Both the position numbers and the translations under genes were made by a program. From Pseudoneurospora amorphoporcata (Eukaryota > Ascomycota > Sordariomycetes > Sordariales > Sordariaceae), in NCBI GenBank assembly GCA_033297205.1, contig MU859252.1:1-64000 (forward strand): 64,000 nt of DNA, read 5' to 3'. Positions 9,749 through 20,451 of the stretch are shown one piece after another. The notes under the pieces were generated by a model. The model ran no database searches, was not told the origin of the DNA, and saw nothing but the letters and a program-made list of their open reading frames with translations. Every line of letters starts with the position of its first letter. Position 1 is the stretch's first letter.

Positions 9749-10691
9749 TGTGACGAACGGCAGTCTGATCTGCCTAAGTGGGATAGCTGAAGGTAAAGAC
9801 TATCAGTGCTGTTCGGTGAAGCCAAAAGGTTCACAACAAGTATGGTAGCGTTATACGTGTCTCGGTGATAAAGATCAATTGACTACTGTCGAACTATCTG
9901 ACAATCTGAGTTCTCCAGTCGTCCCTTTATACTACATGCTCTGGATGTTTCTTCGTAACGTGGTGAGCCCAGCTCACCACTATTGCTTTGGGGTGTAGTA
10001 GCCACCCCCCCCCAACTTCGGTCTTGGAACAGCCTCGTGCTTGGCGATGGTGGAGTATAGAATCCTGGTTCGGAGCCATGGAAGGAGGCTGCTAAAACGG
10101 CTCGCATGTATATAAGACTCCTCTTGCCTCGGTGAACAAGAAGAACAGGGGGACGAAGAAGGACAACAAGATTTCACGGACAAGAAAAGACAACACAGAC
10201 AAGACATTTTTTTCGTCAGAAACCTTTGAGCACAGTTTTTAGTCATCAAGCCAAATCGTCACGTTCATGAAAAACATTCGTCTTTGATCCTACGTCCTCG
10301 TACATACCCTCATTTTGTTCCCCATTCTCTGGTCATAGGGAGAAACTTGTCGTTATGCCTGTATTCCTCGTCCTGCCTTCTTAGTCCCATTCCAAAGTCT
10401 TCCTGTCGTCGAGCATTACACTTCGGCTACGCGCTCACGGCCTCCCAGTCTTGACTGTAGCTTTTCTGGGTGTGTTGTGTGTGTTGTGGTTGTTGTGTTC
10501 TGCTCCTCGTCACTATGGCCATGGCTTGCTCCTGTTGTCGTGAGCCTGGCTCGACTGGTGAGCCCGGCTCGACTGGTGAGCCTGTGCCGGCCACGAGCTT
10601 CCCCTGCCATGGTTACATTGCCCAGCCTTCGCGTGGCTATTGTGTACCGGTGGCTTGGTTGACCCGTGTCCTTGATTATTAGTTCGTAATA
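9749..10691 (+). mobile_element. Solo LTR, family C, long form (943 bp)
   Basis: It starts TGTGACGAACGGCAG and ends GTTCGTAATA, with ACTAT duplicated at 9744-9748 and 10692-10696, so it is a clean insertion. A TATATAAG box near 10110 lies in the central part, consistent with an LTR promoter. The copy at 59180-59571 has the same two ends but lacks about 550 bp between two CACTAT repeats (around 9980 and 10512 here). No internal retrotransposon region follows, so this is a solo LTR. Confidence 0.8.
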
Positions 10692-10835
10692 ACTATATAT
10701 CTAGTTTTATCTCCCTAAATCCCTGAACCCGGCACCGGGATAGACTGCATGCTTTCAGTAAGGTTTATATAATAAAGTTCCTTTAATAAGGAGGATCTAT
10801 ACTAAATACACTTACCTATTATAATAATATACAAC

Positions 10836-11070
10836 TGTCACAAGATTAACCTGTGTTGTATGTGCTAGTGATGGTTGCTTCTAAGACAACCATTACTGTC
10901 TGCTGTGATTGACTAATGGCCTCCCGCTATAAACCTACTAGGGTTCACAGCTCGAGTCCTATAAAAGTCAGCCTTACGAGCGCACATCTTGCACTTCTTC
11001 CTTTTCTCTCCTTCGTGCAATTACGCATATCACACACCTATACCTAACCCCCGCCCTATCTCCCGTAATA
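10836..11070 (+). repeat. 5' LTR of the gypsy element
   Basis: 235 bp starting TGTCACAAGATTAACC and ending CCCGTAATA. It is the same length as the 3' LTR. TATAAAAG near 10961 is a plausible promoter box. The ends fit an original TGTCAC...GTGACA inverted repeat, with the 3' end changed to TAATA. Confidence 0.88.
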
Positions 11071-11330
11071 GTTAATTGTACCTTTTAACTATTGCGTTCA
11101 CAGCGCAAACCCACCTTTCATCTTCGTCGTGCGATTTCTTCAATCGCGCGCGCGTGCAGGGATCGCCTCGTTTGAGCCGTTGAACCCAGTACTAAGTTTC
11201 GACAATCGCGGTCGCGATAGTTACCCAAGTCCAGACTTAATACTACCTTTCACTAGTGCGTAAGGGAAGGCACTCTTCATCTAGTGGATAAGAGATCGCT
11301 TCGTCTCGACTACCTTAAACGGTCCTAGTA

Positions 11331-12790
11331 GTGGACTTCTCTCCTTTGTTAAACGGTCCTAATCGCGGACCTTCACCTCTCTTTTGTCCTATAGCTTACG
11401 ACGATAATAATTCCGCCCTTTTTTCCCCGGGCGGTAGTTCTAGCGGTAATAACTTTCCTAACCTCGTAACTCCCGCCCCTAACGCTTTCAATTTAAATTC
11501 CCTACGCTCCGCTATTAACGAAACCCTCGAGGTTGAATTTGATACTACAGTTTGCTGTGCCGCGCTCCTCGAGATCCCTAGGGACGCCGCTTTTACTGAC
11601 CTTCTTGAAGGATTCGACTAGGAAGACGGCTTACCCGTTCCTCGCGAGCATTTCAAAGCCGCTACTACTATCGCCCACTACCTAATTTTCCTGTCTATTA
11701 TTACGCCCTTCAGTCGCTTCTATCGTAATAACCTCGTACTCTACAACGACGTTGCTAACGATTTCGAGCGCTCTAAGGAAGAGTTTCAAATTGCCCGCCA
11801 GGTAGCTAACGACGTACAAGCGAATTTCGACTAGAGGAACTTCGAGTATGTAAACCTTAAGTCCGCTTACGACGCCTTGCTCGCGGAGTATAATACCCTC
11901 AAAGTCTAGCCCTTCCCTGGTAACGGAACTCTGACTACGACCGATACGGATATAGCTTCCTCCCTTCGCTAGACGGTAGAGAACCCGCCTATTTTTACTA
12001 GCAAGAAAGTTGATAGTCCTACCTGCAAGTGTAAAGTCTTTAAGGCCTAGCGTTTTCGTATCCTATTTTAGTAAAAGTGTAACGCCGCTCTCTACGCCTC
12101 GGAAGACGTTAAGATTATCCGTACAACTATATTATTGGGTCCCGAAATCCTATCCGGTATCTAAGACGATCTAAATGTAATCCAATCCAACCCTGACAAT
12201 ACGAATTAGCGTTGGAAGATTAGAGTCGAGTTCATAGAATACTTAGTATCCCGTTTCTAGAATATGAATTTAAAAATAGACGCCGGCCGCCGCTTACAAG
12301 AGTTGTATATAAAGAATCTATCCTTTGCAGACTTCGAGCTTAAACTCACTAACTTAATGAACCTTTGCGGTTTCGATGATTTAATAAAAGTCTATTATCT
12401 TCGTAATAAGATTAATAAACGTCTTCGTGATGTTCTTGCCTACTGCGACTTTCCCCCTGAGAACGACTTTAAGCGCTGGCTCGAAATTTACCGCACCGTC
12501 GCTGGAAACTTGGAGGACGCGGATTACCGCTAGAAGATAGCGAACCACTTCTTCAACCCAGGTGGTAGTAATAGCAACGGTAGTAGTGGCGGAAGTCGCT
12601 CTAATACTAAACTTATAGCCGACGACGTCCTTATTAGCTAGGGTAGAAATAAGATAGACTTCGACGCTATAGACTTTATTATCTTTATCTATAAAGATAT
12701 TCTCGACTAACGTTCCCGCGATAGCCTCTATCGTCGTTGCGGCAAGCCCGGCTACATTGCCCGCGACTATACTACGTTAGTTAACTACAG
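11331..12790 (+). pseudogene. Gypsy gag remnant with mutated zinc knuckle
   Basis: A gag-like frame starts MDFSPLLNGPN at 11331 and continues to about 12790 through many in-frame stops. The longest open piece is 12264-12533. Near 12730 the nucleocapsid knuckle reads LYRRCGKPGYIARDY, where the family has CxxCxxxGHxxxxC. The first and last Cys and the His are all Tyr, each explained by a single RIP-type transition (TGC to TAC/TAT, CAC to TAC). The knuckle can no longer bind zinc. Confidence 0.8.
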
Positions 12791-13079
12791 CTCGTAAGGC
12801 CCTTAATACTCCGCCGGTAAGAAGACAAAGGGTAAGAATAAGAAACGCCGCAATAGCTAGGAATAGGTCCGCGCCGTTGATGCCGCTCCAGTTGCCCCAG
12901 CCGCCCCCGCCGCTCCCGAGCCCGCCGCCGGTGAAGAGTATCACAACGACTAGGAAAACGCTTAGCCTCTGCGCCCAGTCGCGTGCAGAGGCTTTGCCGG
13001 GTTACACCTAAGAGACAAGTTTCAGACTCTACGGAGTTAGAAGTTTTAGAGGAGGTTAAAGTTTAATCGTTAGATAGTT

Positions 13080-16000
13080 CTGCTTCCCTAAATTCAATAC
13101 TCTTGTCCTCTTATATTGTAACCCGCGCGCGTAAAGACTATTGTATTGCCCTTATCGATAGCGGATACTCCGTTTTCGCGTTTATTAATCGCTCCTTTAT
13201 CGTTAAATACAACCTTCCCCGTTTCTAATTGCTAAAGGCTAAGAAGCTCGTTCTTGCTAACGGCGTAATTAAGGGCATTATCTCTAAAGGAGTGACAACT
13301 AGGCTCTGTATCGGCCATTACGAGGAAACAATCACCTTCCTAGTTTACGACATTTCTAGGAAACACCTAGTTATTTTAGGCTTCCTATGGATGCAATACT
13401 ATCGCTTAGAGATCGATTATAAATAGTGTAGTATACATTTTAGCTACGCATCCTACTGAGGCCGCTGCTTGCTAGTAGATTTCCCTAAATACTAAACGGC
13501 GGTACCTAAAGCCCTTATTAACTGAGTTTCAGTAGCCTCTGTCCGCTAAACCTCCCTTCCGCCAGTTAAGAAGGAAGAGACTAAGCTTTTCTCTCCGGTT
13601 ATCAAAGAAAAGATTAAGAGGATGGCCGCTATACCCGCTCCACTGGCCATTAAGAAAGAGAAGATTAAAGAGAATACGGCAGAGTCCGCCCTAAAACCTT
13701 TGCCCGCTCTCGAGCCCCCATTTGCTGTTACTACGCCTACCTCAAAGATCGATCCTAAAACTAGCTACTATACGGTCCCCACTCCTATGAAGGCGCTAGT
13801 GGCTAGCCGCGCTAAGTCGAAGGTCGGTATTACTAGTACGGCTGCCCTACTCTTCAAAACTAAAAGCCCCGCGCCCTACGAGCCTTATATCCGCGTTAAC
13901 AGTCGCCGCGTTTCAACTGGTAAGAGTCGTCCCCAATACCACTATTACCATAAGTCCGCCTACGAACTCGACCCCACCGACATTAAGGCACTTAACGCGG
14001 CTACCTTTAACTTCATTTGCGAGAAGGAGCACTTGTAGCCGTATATTACGAACTACGCTGAGATCGAAAGGCTGGCAGCTATGGCGGATTTCTAAGATTT
14101 AGATTTAACTGAAGAAATAGTCAACAATATTATAGAGGGCGATGGAAGGAAATATAAGGAAAGTCTACCCCTCGCGCTTCATAATTTTATTAACGAGATA
14201 GCTAGCGTTCATACTTTAGAAAATACTTAAGAAGCCGCGATCCTCGCCAAAGCAGTCAACCTTACTGGGAATCTCGAAACCGATACGCCCGTTTACGAGA
14301 AGATCCTTCGATAAATATATTTAGCCAAGGTCGACAAGGAGGATATGAAGAAGTTTCTTAATAAAGTGGACCGACCGTTGAAGACTAGGGAGGAGATTAC
14401 CAGGATCTTAAAACAAAGCGAAGGCTGAAGATATATTAACGAGGTTGCCGCTTTATTGCCCTGACTAGCGGAAGAAGTTCCCCCCTACCGTTCGTACAAT
14501 TATAAAATCGAGTTGAAGCTAGGAGAGCAGCCCCCTAACGCCCGCCCGCGCTATATATTACCTATTAAGGCCGTCGTCGTTAAAAAGTAGATCGATGACA
14601 ATTTAAGAAAGAACTTCATCCGCTTATCATAGTCGGCAGCAGCTTTGCCCATCCTTTTAATTAAAAAACTAAGCAGTAGAATTCGCATTTACGTAGACTA
14701 CTAAAGTATTAATAGCGTAACGCTAAAGACTCGCTACCCAATACCCTTAATCAAAGAAACCCTCGACGCGATTTATAAAGCTAAGATCTTTACAAAGTTC
14801 AACGTCATTGCCGCGTTCAATAGGATCCGTGTTAAGGAAGGGTATAAGTGGCTTATAGCCTTTATTACTCGTTTTAGCCTATACGAGTCCATCGTCTGCC
14901 TGTTCGGCTTGTAAAGCGCCCCCAGCACCTTCTAGAATTATATTAACGATGTCCTCTATAATATTCTAGACGTTTACGCTACCGCTTACTTCGATAATGT
15001 CCTTATCTACTCGAATGATAAAAAAGAGTACGAGGGGTACGTTAAGGAAGTTTTATAGCGAATAATTAAGGTAGGCCTCCAAATTAATATCGACAAGTGC
15101 GAGTTTCACGTTCAGCGCACTAAGTATTTAGGTCTTATCATCACTCCAGGTGGCTTCGAGATAGACCCTAACAAGGTCTCTGCGGTCACGACATGGGAGG
15201 CTCTAGACTCCAAGCGATCGCTTCAACGTTTCCTAGGCTTCGCAAACTTCTACCGCCGTTTCATCAAGTATTTTTCAATTATCGCTGGACCCTTATACGA
15301 ATTTATTAAGCGGATAGTAGTTTAGAAATAGGAGGAACGGCATTAACGATCTTTCGAAGCCTTAAAGAAAGCTTTCACTAGCGGACCCATTCTTCATATT
15401 TACGACTAGTCTAAATAGACTATTGTAGAAACTGATATTTCCAATTGGGCGTATGGAGGTACATTATTATAATACGATAATAATGGTATCCTTCGCCCTA
15501 TCGCCTACTTCAGCTAACGGTACTCTTTAGCCGAATATAATTATAACATTTATGACAAAAAATTACTCGCTATCATTAAGGCCTTAGAGGAATGGCGCCC
15601 CGAGCTCGAAGGAGCTCAACAACCGTTTGAGGTCCTCATAGATTATAAGACTTTAAAGACTTTCACGGTCAATAAGCAGCTCACTCCCCGCCACATACGG
15701 TGGTCCTAATTCCTCTCCCGTTTCAACTTCACAATCAAGTACCGACCGGGCTCGTTGCAAGTACGCCCCGACGCCCTAAGCAGGAAACTAGAGGACCTTC
15801 CTAAGGACGAAGCCGATGAGCGGCTGCTAGTTAGGAACAAGGTCTTACTCAATCACAACATTTTCGTAAACAGAGTTTTCGTTTTAGAAAGCAGAAAAGA
15901 GGTTATCGACGTCGGGACGGAGTGTATTTACAATTTGGAGGTAATAGATGATAAGTCTACTGACGACTTAATTATAATGAGTTACGAAAAGTCGGTATTC

Positions 16001-17734
16001 TTATAGGACTTACTCGCCTACTTGTCGAATCTCAGCCGTCGCGTATAGTCTAAGGAAGTTAAGGATTAGTTAAAGAAGGTGTCTTTTGCTAAGTGTAGGG
16101 CGATATAAGGACGAGTATACTTTCGAGGTGCTATTATTGTTAATCCCAACGATACCGAGCTATAGCTCCAGCTCCTCCGCCGCGTGTACGATTCACCATC
16201 TGCTAGTTACCCTAGTCGTAAAAAGATTTACTCGTTACTCTCGCAGTCTTTCTTCTAGCTCGGCATATCCGGTACAATTAGGTCTTACTACAAAGCCTGC
16301 CTAGCGTACGCCAAGTCTAAGCTATTATAATATTCCTCTTACAGTTTCTTTAAGCCGTTAGTTATGCCTTTCGTGCCTTAGAAGGACATTTCAGTAGACT
16401 ACGTTACCCCTTTAACACCCTATGTACGTCGAGGACAAGAGCTCAAATACGTAGCTATCGTTGTCGACCGCTTAACTAAGATGCGGCATTTTATCCCTAC
16501 CGTCGGCCTTACGGCAGACGAACTGGCGGATCGGTTCATCGAAAGGATCTACAACATTTACAGCCTTCCGGACTCCGTAGTATCCGACCGGGGTTCTCAG
16601 TTTATTTTACAATTCTAGAGAGCCTTATCGTGCCGCTTAGAAGTAGTTTTCAAACCTTCCTCCGTATTCTATCTAGCTACCAACGGCCAAACCGAGCGTA
16701 TTAATATAGAGATAGAAAAATACTTTCGCCTCTATATCAACTGGGTAGAGGACGATTGAGTCGATTAGCTGCTAATTGCAGAGTTCGCTAGTAATAACTT
16801 AGTTTCTAAGACAACGGGAATATCTCCCTTCTTTGCCAACTATAGTTTCCACCCCCATATAGGCATTAAACTAGCGAAACTATACCCGCTAAATTCGTTA
16901 GTTCAATAGCAAGCGGAGCACTTTAAGGCTAACGAGATCGCGGACCGTTTTAAGAAGGTATTAGACTTCGTTACGGACTAAGCAAAGTAAGTACAATAGC
17001 GGTACGAGGCCAATGCCAATATTCGAAGAACGGATGCCCCGAAGTATAGAGCGGGAGATAAGGTCCTATTCAATATGGAGAATTTCGATACCAGCCGCCC
17101 GTACGCGAAGCTTACTCCCCTTTACGAAGGCCCGTTCGAGATCGTCAAGGCAAACAGTCACAAAGTCACGCTTAAGCTCCCCGTCAATATGAAATGCAGC
17201 CCGACTTTCCATATTAGTAAAATTAAGCTATAGACTGAGACTGGCATACTAGGGCAGCTAGAGGCGTAGAAGGACGTTCGTACAAACTACAGTCGTAGTA
17301 TAAGGAGGATAGATGATGAGGAGGATTCGATAGAGTAGGATTTCGTTAAGATCAGCGGCTGCCGTAAAGCGGCCAATGGTCGTTAGGAATATCTCATCAT
17401 CTGGGCACCACCTCACCAGCCGTCGTGGCAGCCGCGTGCCAACGTGGCTATATCCTCTAAGGCGATACGACAGTTCCACGAGGCACACCCGGACGCTCTA
17501 GCACCCCCAAATTGGCTAGCGGTGGAGAGAAAGCGGAAGAGAACTCTAGAGAGAGCGGAGGAGACGCTACAGCCGGCTATAGAAGCGGAAGCTCCGCGAG
17601 TGAGGCACGAGGAGGAGGGAAGACGGAAGTCGCCGCGGCTAGCGGCCATAGAAGTTTTTCACAGTTGGACTGAATGTTTAATAGGGTTATCTATTATTTC
17701 ATGTAACTTTAGTCAGCTATATGGCTTCTTTTAG
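13080..17734 (+). pseudogene. Gypsy pol remnant: protease, RT, RNase H, integrase, chromodomain-like
   Basis: Protease: CIALIDSGYSVF near 13145. Reverse transcriptase is readable from about 14490 to 15330 (FTKFNVIAAFNRI, AYFDNVLIYS with the second catalytic Asp changed to Asn, KCEFHVQRTKYLGLI). RNase H follows (TIVETDISNWAYGG, IYDKKLLAIIKALEEW), then RPGSLQVRPDALSRK at about 15745-15790. Integrase has VSDRGSQFI near 16578 and ATNGQTERIN near 16680. A chromodomain-like tail near 17330-17450 (EYLIIWAPPHQPSWQPRAN) precedes a basic C-terminus. In-frame TAG codons occur throughout at positions where relatives have Trp or Gln. Order RT-RH-IN marks Ty3/gypsy. Confidence 0.85.
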
Positions 17735-17744
17735 TCTGGGGAAG

Positions 17745-17979
17745 TGTTACAGAATTAACCTGTGTTGTATGTGCTAGTGATGGTTGCTTCTAAGACAACC
17801 ATTACTGTCTGCTCTGATTGACTAATGGCCTCCCGCTATAGACCTACTAGGGTTCACGGCTCGAGTCCTATAAAGGTCAGCCTCACGAGCGCACATCTTG
17901 TACTTCTTCCTTTTTTCTCCTTCGTGCAATTATGCATATATCATACCTATACCCAACCCCCGCCTTGTCTCCTATGATA
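17745..17979 (+). repeat. 3' LTR of the gypsy element
   Basis: 235 bp starting TGTTACAGAATTAACC and ending CCTATGATA, directly after a purine-rich tract (GGGGAAG at 17738-17744) that fits a polypurine tract. Followed by the duplicated ACAAC. Confidence 0.88.
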
Positions 17980-17984
17980 ACAAC

Positions 17985-20451
17985 TAACGTAACTACATTG
18001 CAATTCCTTTTATACATACCTCCTTTCCTTTACCTATAAATATTAGCGGTTGCGTTGGCAGTAAATTACGAACTAATCTCTATAATTATAATATACTAGG
18101 ATGGAAGGGAAGAGGTAAGTTGATGTAGGCAGATAAAGGAGGTAGGTTAAGGCAAACAAGTAAAAAGTCGGGCACATACACTCTAAGTGAAGTTACAGGC
18201 TACTAGCTTTAGATTCTTAGAACTATAGTTAGTTTATCGCTCTCAACGCTGCCCACTCTACAAGCAACGCCCTGTTTCGCAGCCCTAACTAACTCTCCCG
18301 TATACAGCTCTCAACCAATCGATAAGAGCTGCCTTACATCCTTGTGCCTAAATAGGACGGTCTAATCTACCCACTTATAGCCGCTAAAACGCTATAATCT
18401 TACTTTAACTTTCTAAAGATAAATATAATTGGGTAGATTATAAGAAAAGTTGACCGTACTACAATTAGATATTCTATAGGGGTAACACCAAAATTGCACT
18501 TAATTAGAAGACTATTACTAATTGGTTCCTAGTACTCCTCGGCCCAGTTATATATATACAGTTAGTTGCCGAGAGCGTAGCAAAGGAATCTCTCGCTTTT
18601 GTCTTGTTGGACGCTTAGGAGTTTGCTAATTTTGCTGCCCTATTCAACTCCAAAAGGAAGAAATCTACATACAATAGCATATACTTCAAAAAATAATAAA
18701 TAACGATCGGCCGATAAAGGGTTCAGTGATCTGACTAAGACCACAGTTTAATAACCCAGCTACGAGGAAGGATCACTTACGGTTTCTACGTTGTACTACT
18801 CAATAACCATCCAGCCCGTTAAGTATTTATCCCGAATTAGATCCGTCTAATCAGCTAATATCGTTATTTACAAACTTAACTATACCTAGTGCCTACATAG
18901 TTCAGACTCTCCTACCTAATCTAATTCAAGACTATACCTACCGGAGTAAAGACTTACTCTCCCCAACGTCAAATTCCGGATAGCTAAACTTCCAAACCTG
19001 CCAGAACTATAATAGTCAAGGTAAACGACGCCATATTATATATTACACTCGCGTTGCAACGTTTAAAGAGCCCGGATGGAAGCGCCGGTGACGGCAATTA
19101 GATGGCCTTGTTCGTGATCGCCGCCTAGTGTTCTGATGCTTTTTGTATTGACAAGGAAAAGCTTGCGATATGTTTGCTTATCTATAGGAGCGGGAAGGAC
19201 GGGAAACGGGTCTTTTAATTACGTGGTAGGGTCAAAAAATAAAACCACTAGCTCCTATATCCATATCGTTCGGACGGAGGCATTATGGTGAGTGGAGAGG
19301 CGGCGCTAAAAAAATGAATATAATTGGGCGGATTACGAGAAAAATTAACCGTCTTGACACTGTGGCTAGCCCTGTTAACGTTTGTCAAAGCGTAATATCC
19401 GTAGTATAGGTATACTAGCACAATTCTCAGTCGCAGCCGTACAAGCTCCTCTTCCGGTAGCTGAATCGTGGAATTTAACGAAAGCATTTCTTTAGCAGTA
19501 TGAACAGCTGCTTTATGTCTTACTGTCAGTGCGATTGCCGCTTAGCGTCGGTTCTATACGCCTACAGGTCCCAAAGGAAATAAAAAGTAAGGCATTAATA
19601 CATTGTCCGCTCAAGGACACTGGTTATCGCAACGGCTTAGTTGTTGACAGTACTGGCAGCCTAGGCTCTACTGCAATTTGCAAATTTGCAGGTTCCACTC
19701 GGATTTATAGCCCTACTACGCCCCCATAAGTGGTACAAGCTACACTATTGCCAACCCTGCAGACCCCGTGACAGAAAGCCACGACCCTCGCCTAAGTCGA
19801 GTTATAATTAGCGCCCTGAAGTCTCTAGGTTCAAAATGCCCGGCCTCTAGAAAAGAAATGTCCTTTGGGCTATTAGCGTGTAGTTGTAATACCGTTAGGA
19901 GGGTATTGTGAAGCATTAAGAAGATATCTTAAATGTAATTGATTATATATATAAAGTGTGATGAGTCTAGAAAGAATCTAGAGAGGGGAGCTTACGGCGG
20001 TCGAAGACCATATGCACGCAAGCTATCCTTATGTAATCTATAGGACCTATAGAAGTGGGGATGCGACCGAGGGGTTGGGTCAATTCCACTGAACCCGACA
20101 GGCTTCTGCCAAGGTGGGTGCCTCAGGCATCGGTCAGCTAATATGTGATGCCTGCGATACCGTTCCGGTATCAAGTTGGGAGGGAGCCGCCAGCTATCCT
20201 ACGCCTAACATAGTGAAACAGAAACACTCAACACGACGCCTCATACTCCACTATAGCCTTGAGAAAATATAGTGCTCTAGTTTCTTTTTATTTTGTCCTT
20301 GGGGGCAGGATAGAGGAATCTCCAGCATTTTTACAAACTCAATCTATTGATCGTCAAATGTATAGCATTCGCTGCCTCCAAGACAACACGATCATCCTCG
20401 AGTGCCTCATCTACGTCGCCTCGCTCAAGACCTTCGTTCCCTAAAGCTCCG
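17985..20451. other. AT-rich repeat-like stretch, no gene seen
   Basis: No supported gene. A motif of about 33 bp beginning ATATAATTGGG(T/C)(A/G)GATTA occurs at about 18422 and again in the same orientation at about 19318, suggesting decayed repeat ends. Short open frames here carry no conserved content. The last ~200 bp are the upstream region of the HET gene. Confidence 0.45.

Larger units (their letters stand above)
10836..17979 (+). mobile_element. Complete Ty3/gypsy retrotransposon, RIP-decayed
   Basis: 7144 bp, bounded by two 235-bp LTRs and a perfect 5-bp duplication ACAAC (10831-10835 and 17980-17984). Gag, protease, reverse transcriptase, RNase H, integrase and a chromodomain-like C-terminus are recognisable in order, but all are broken by many TAG and TAA codons. 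Losses are of the CAG/CAA-to-TAG/TAA and TGG-to-TAG type and His/Cys-to-Tyr type, as expected of RIP acting on CpA. The element cannot be autonomous. Insertion is complete and unrearranged. Confidence 0.93.
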
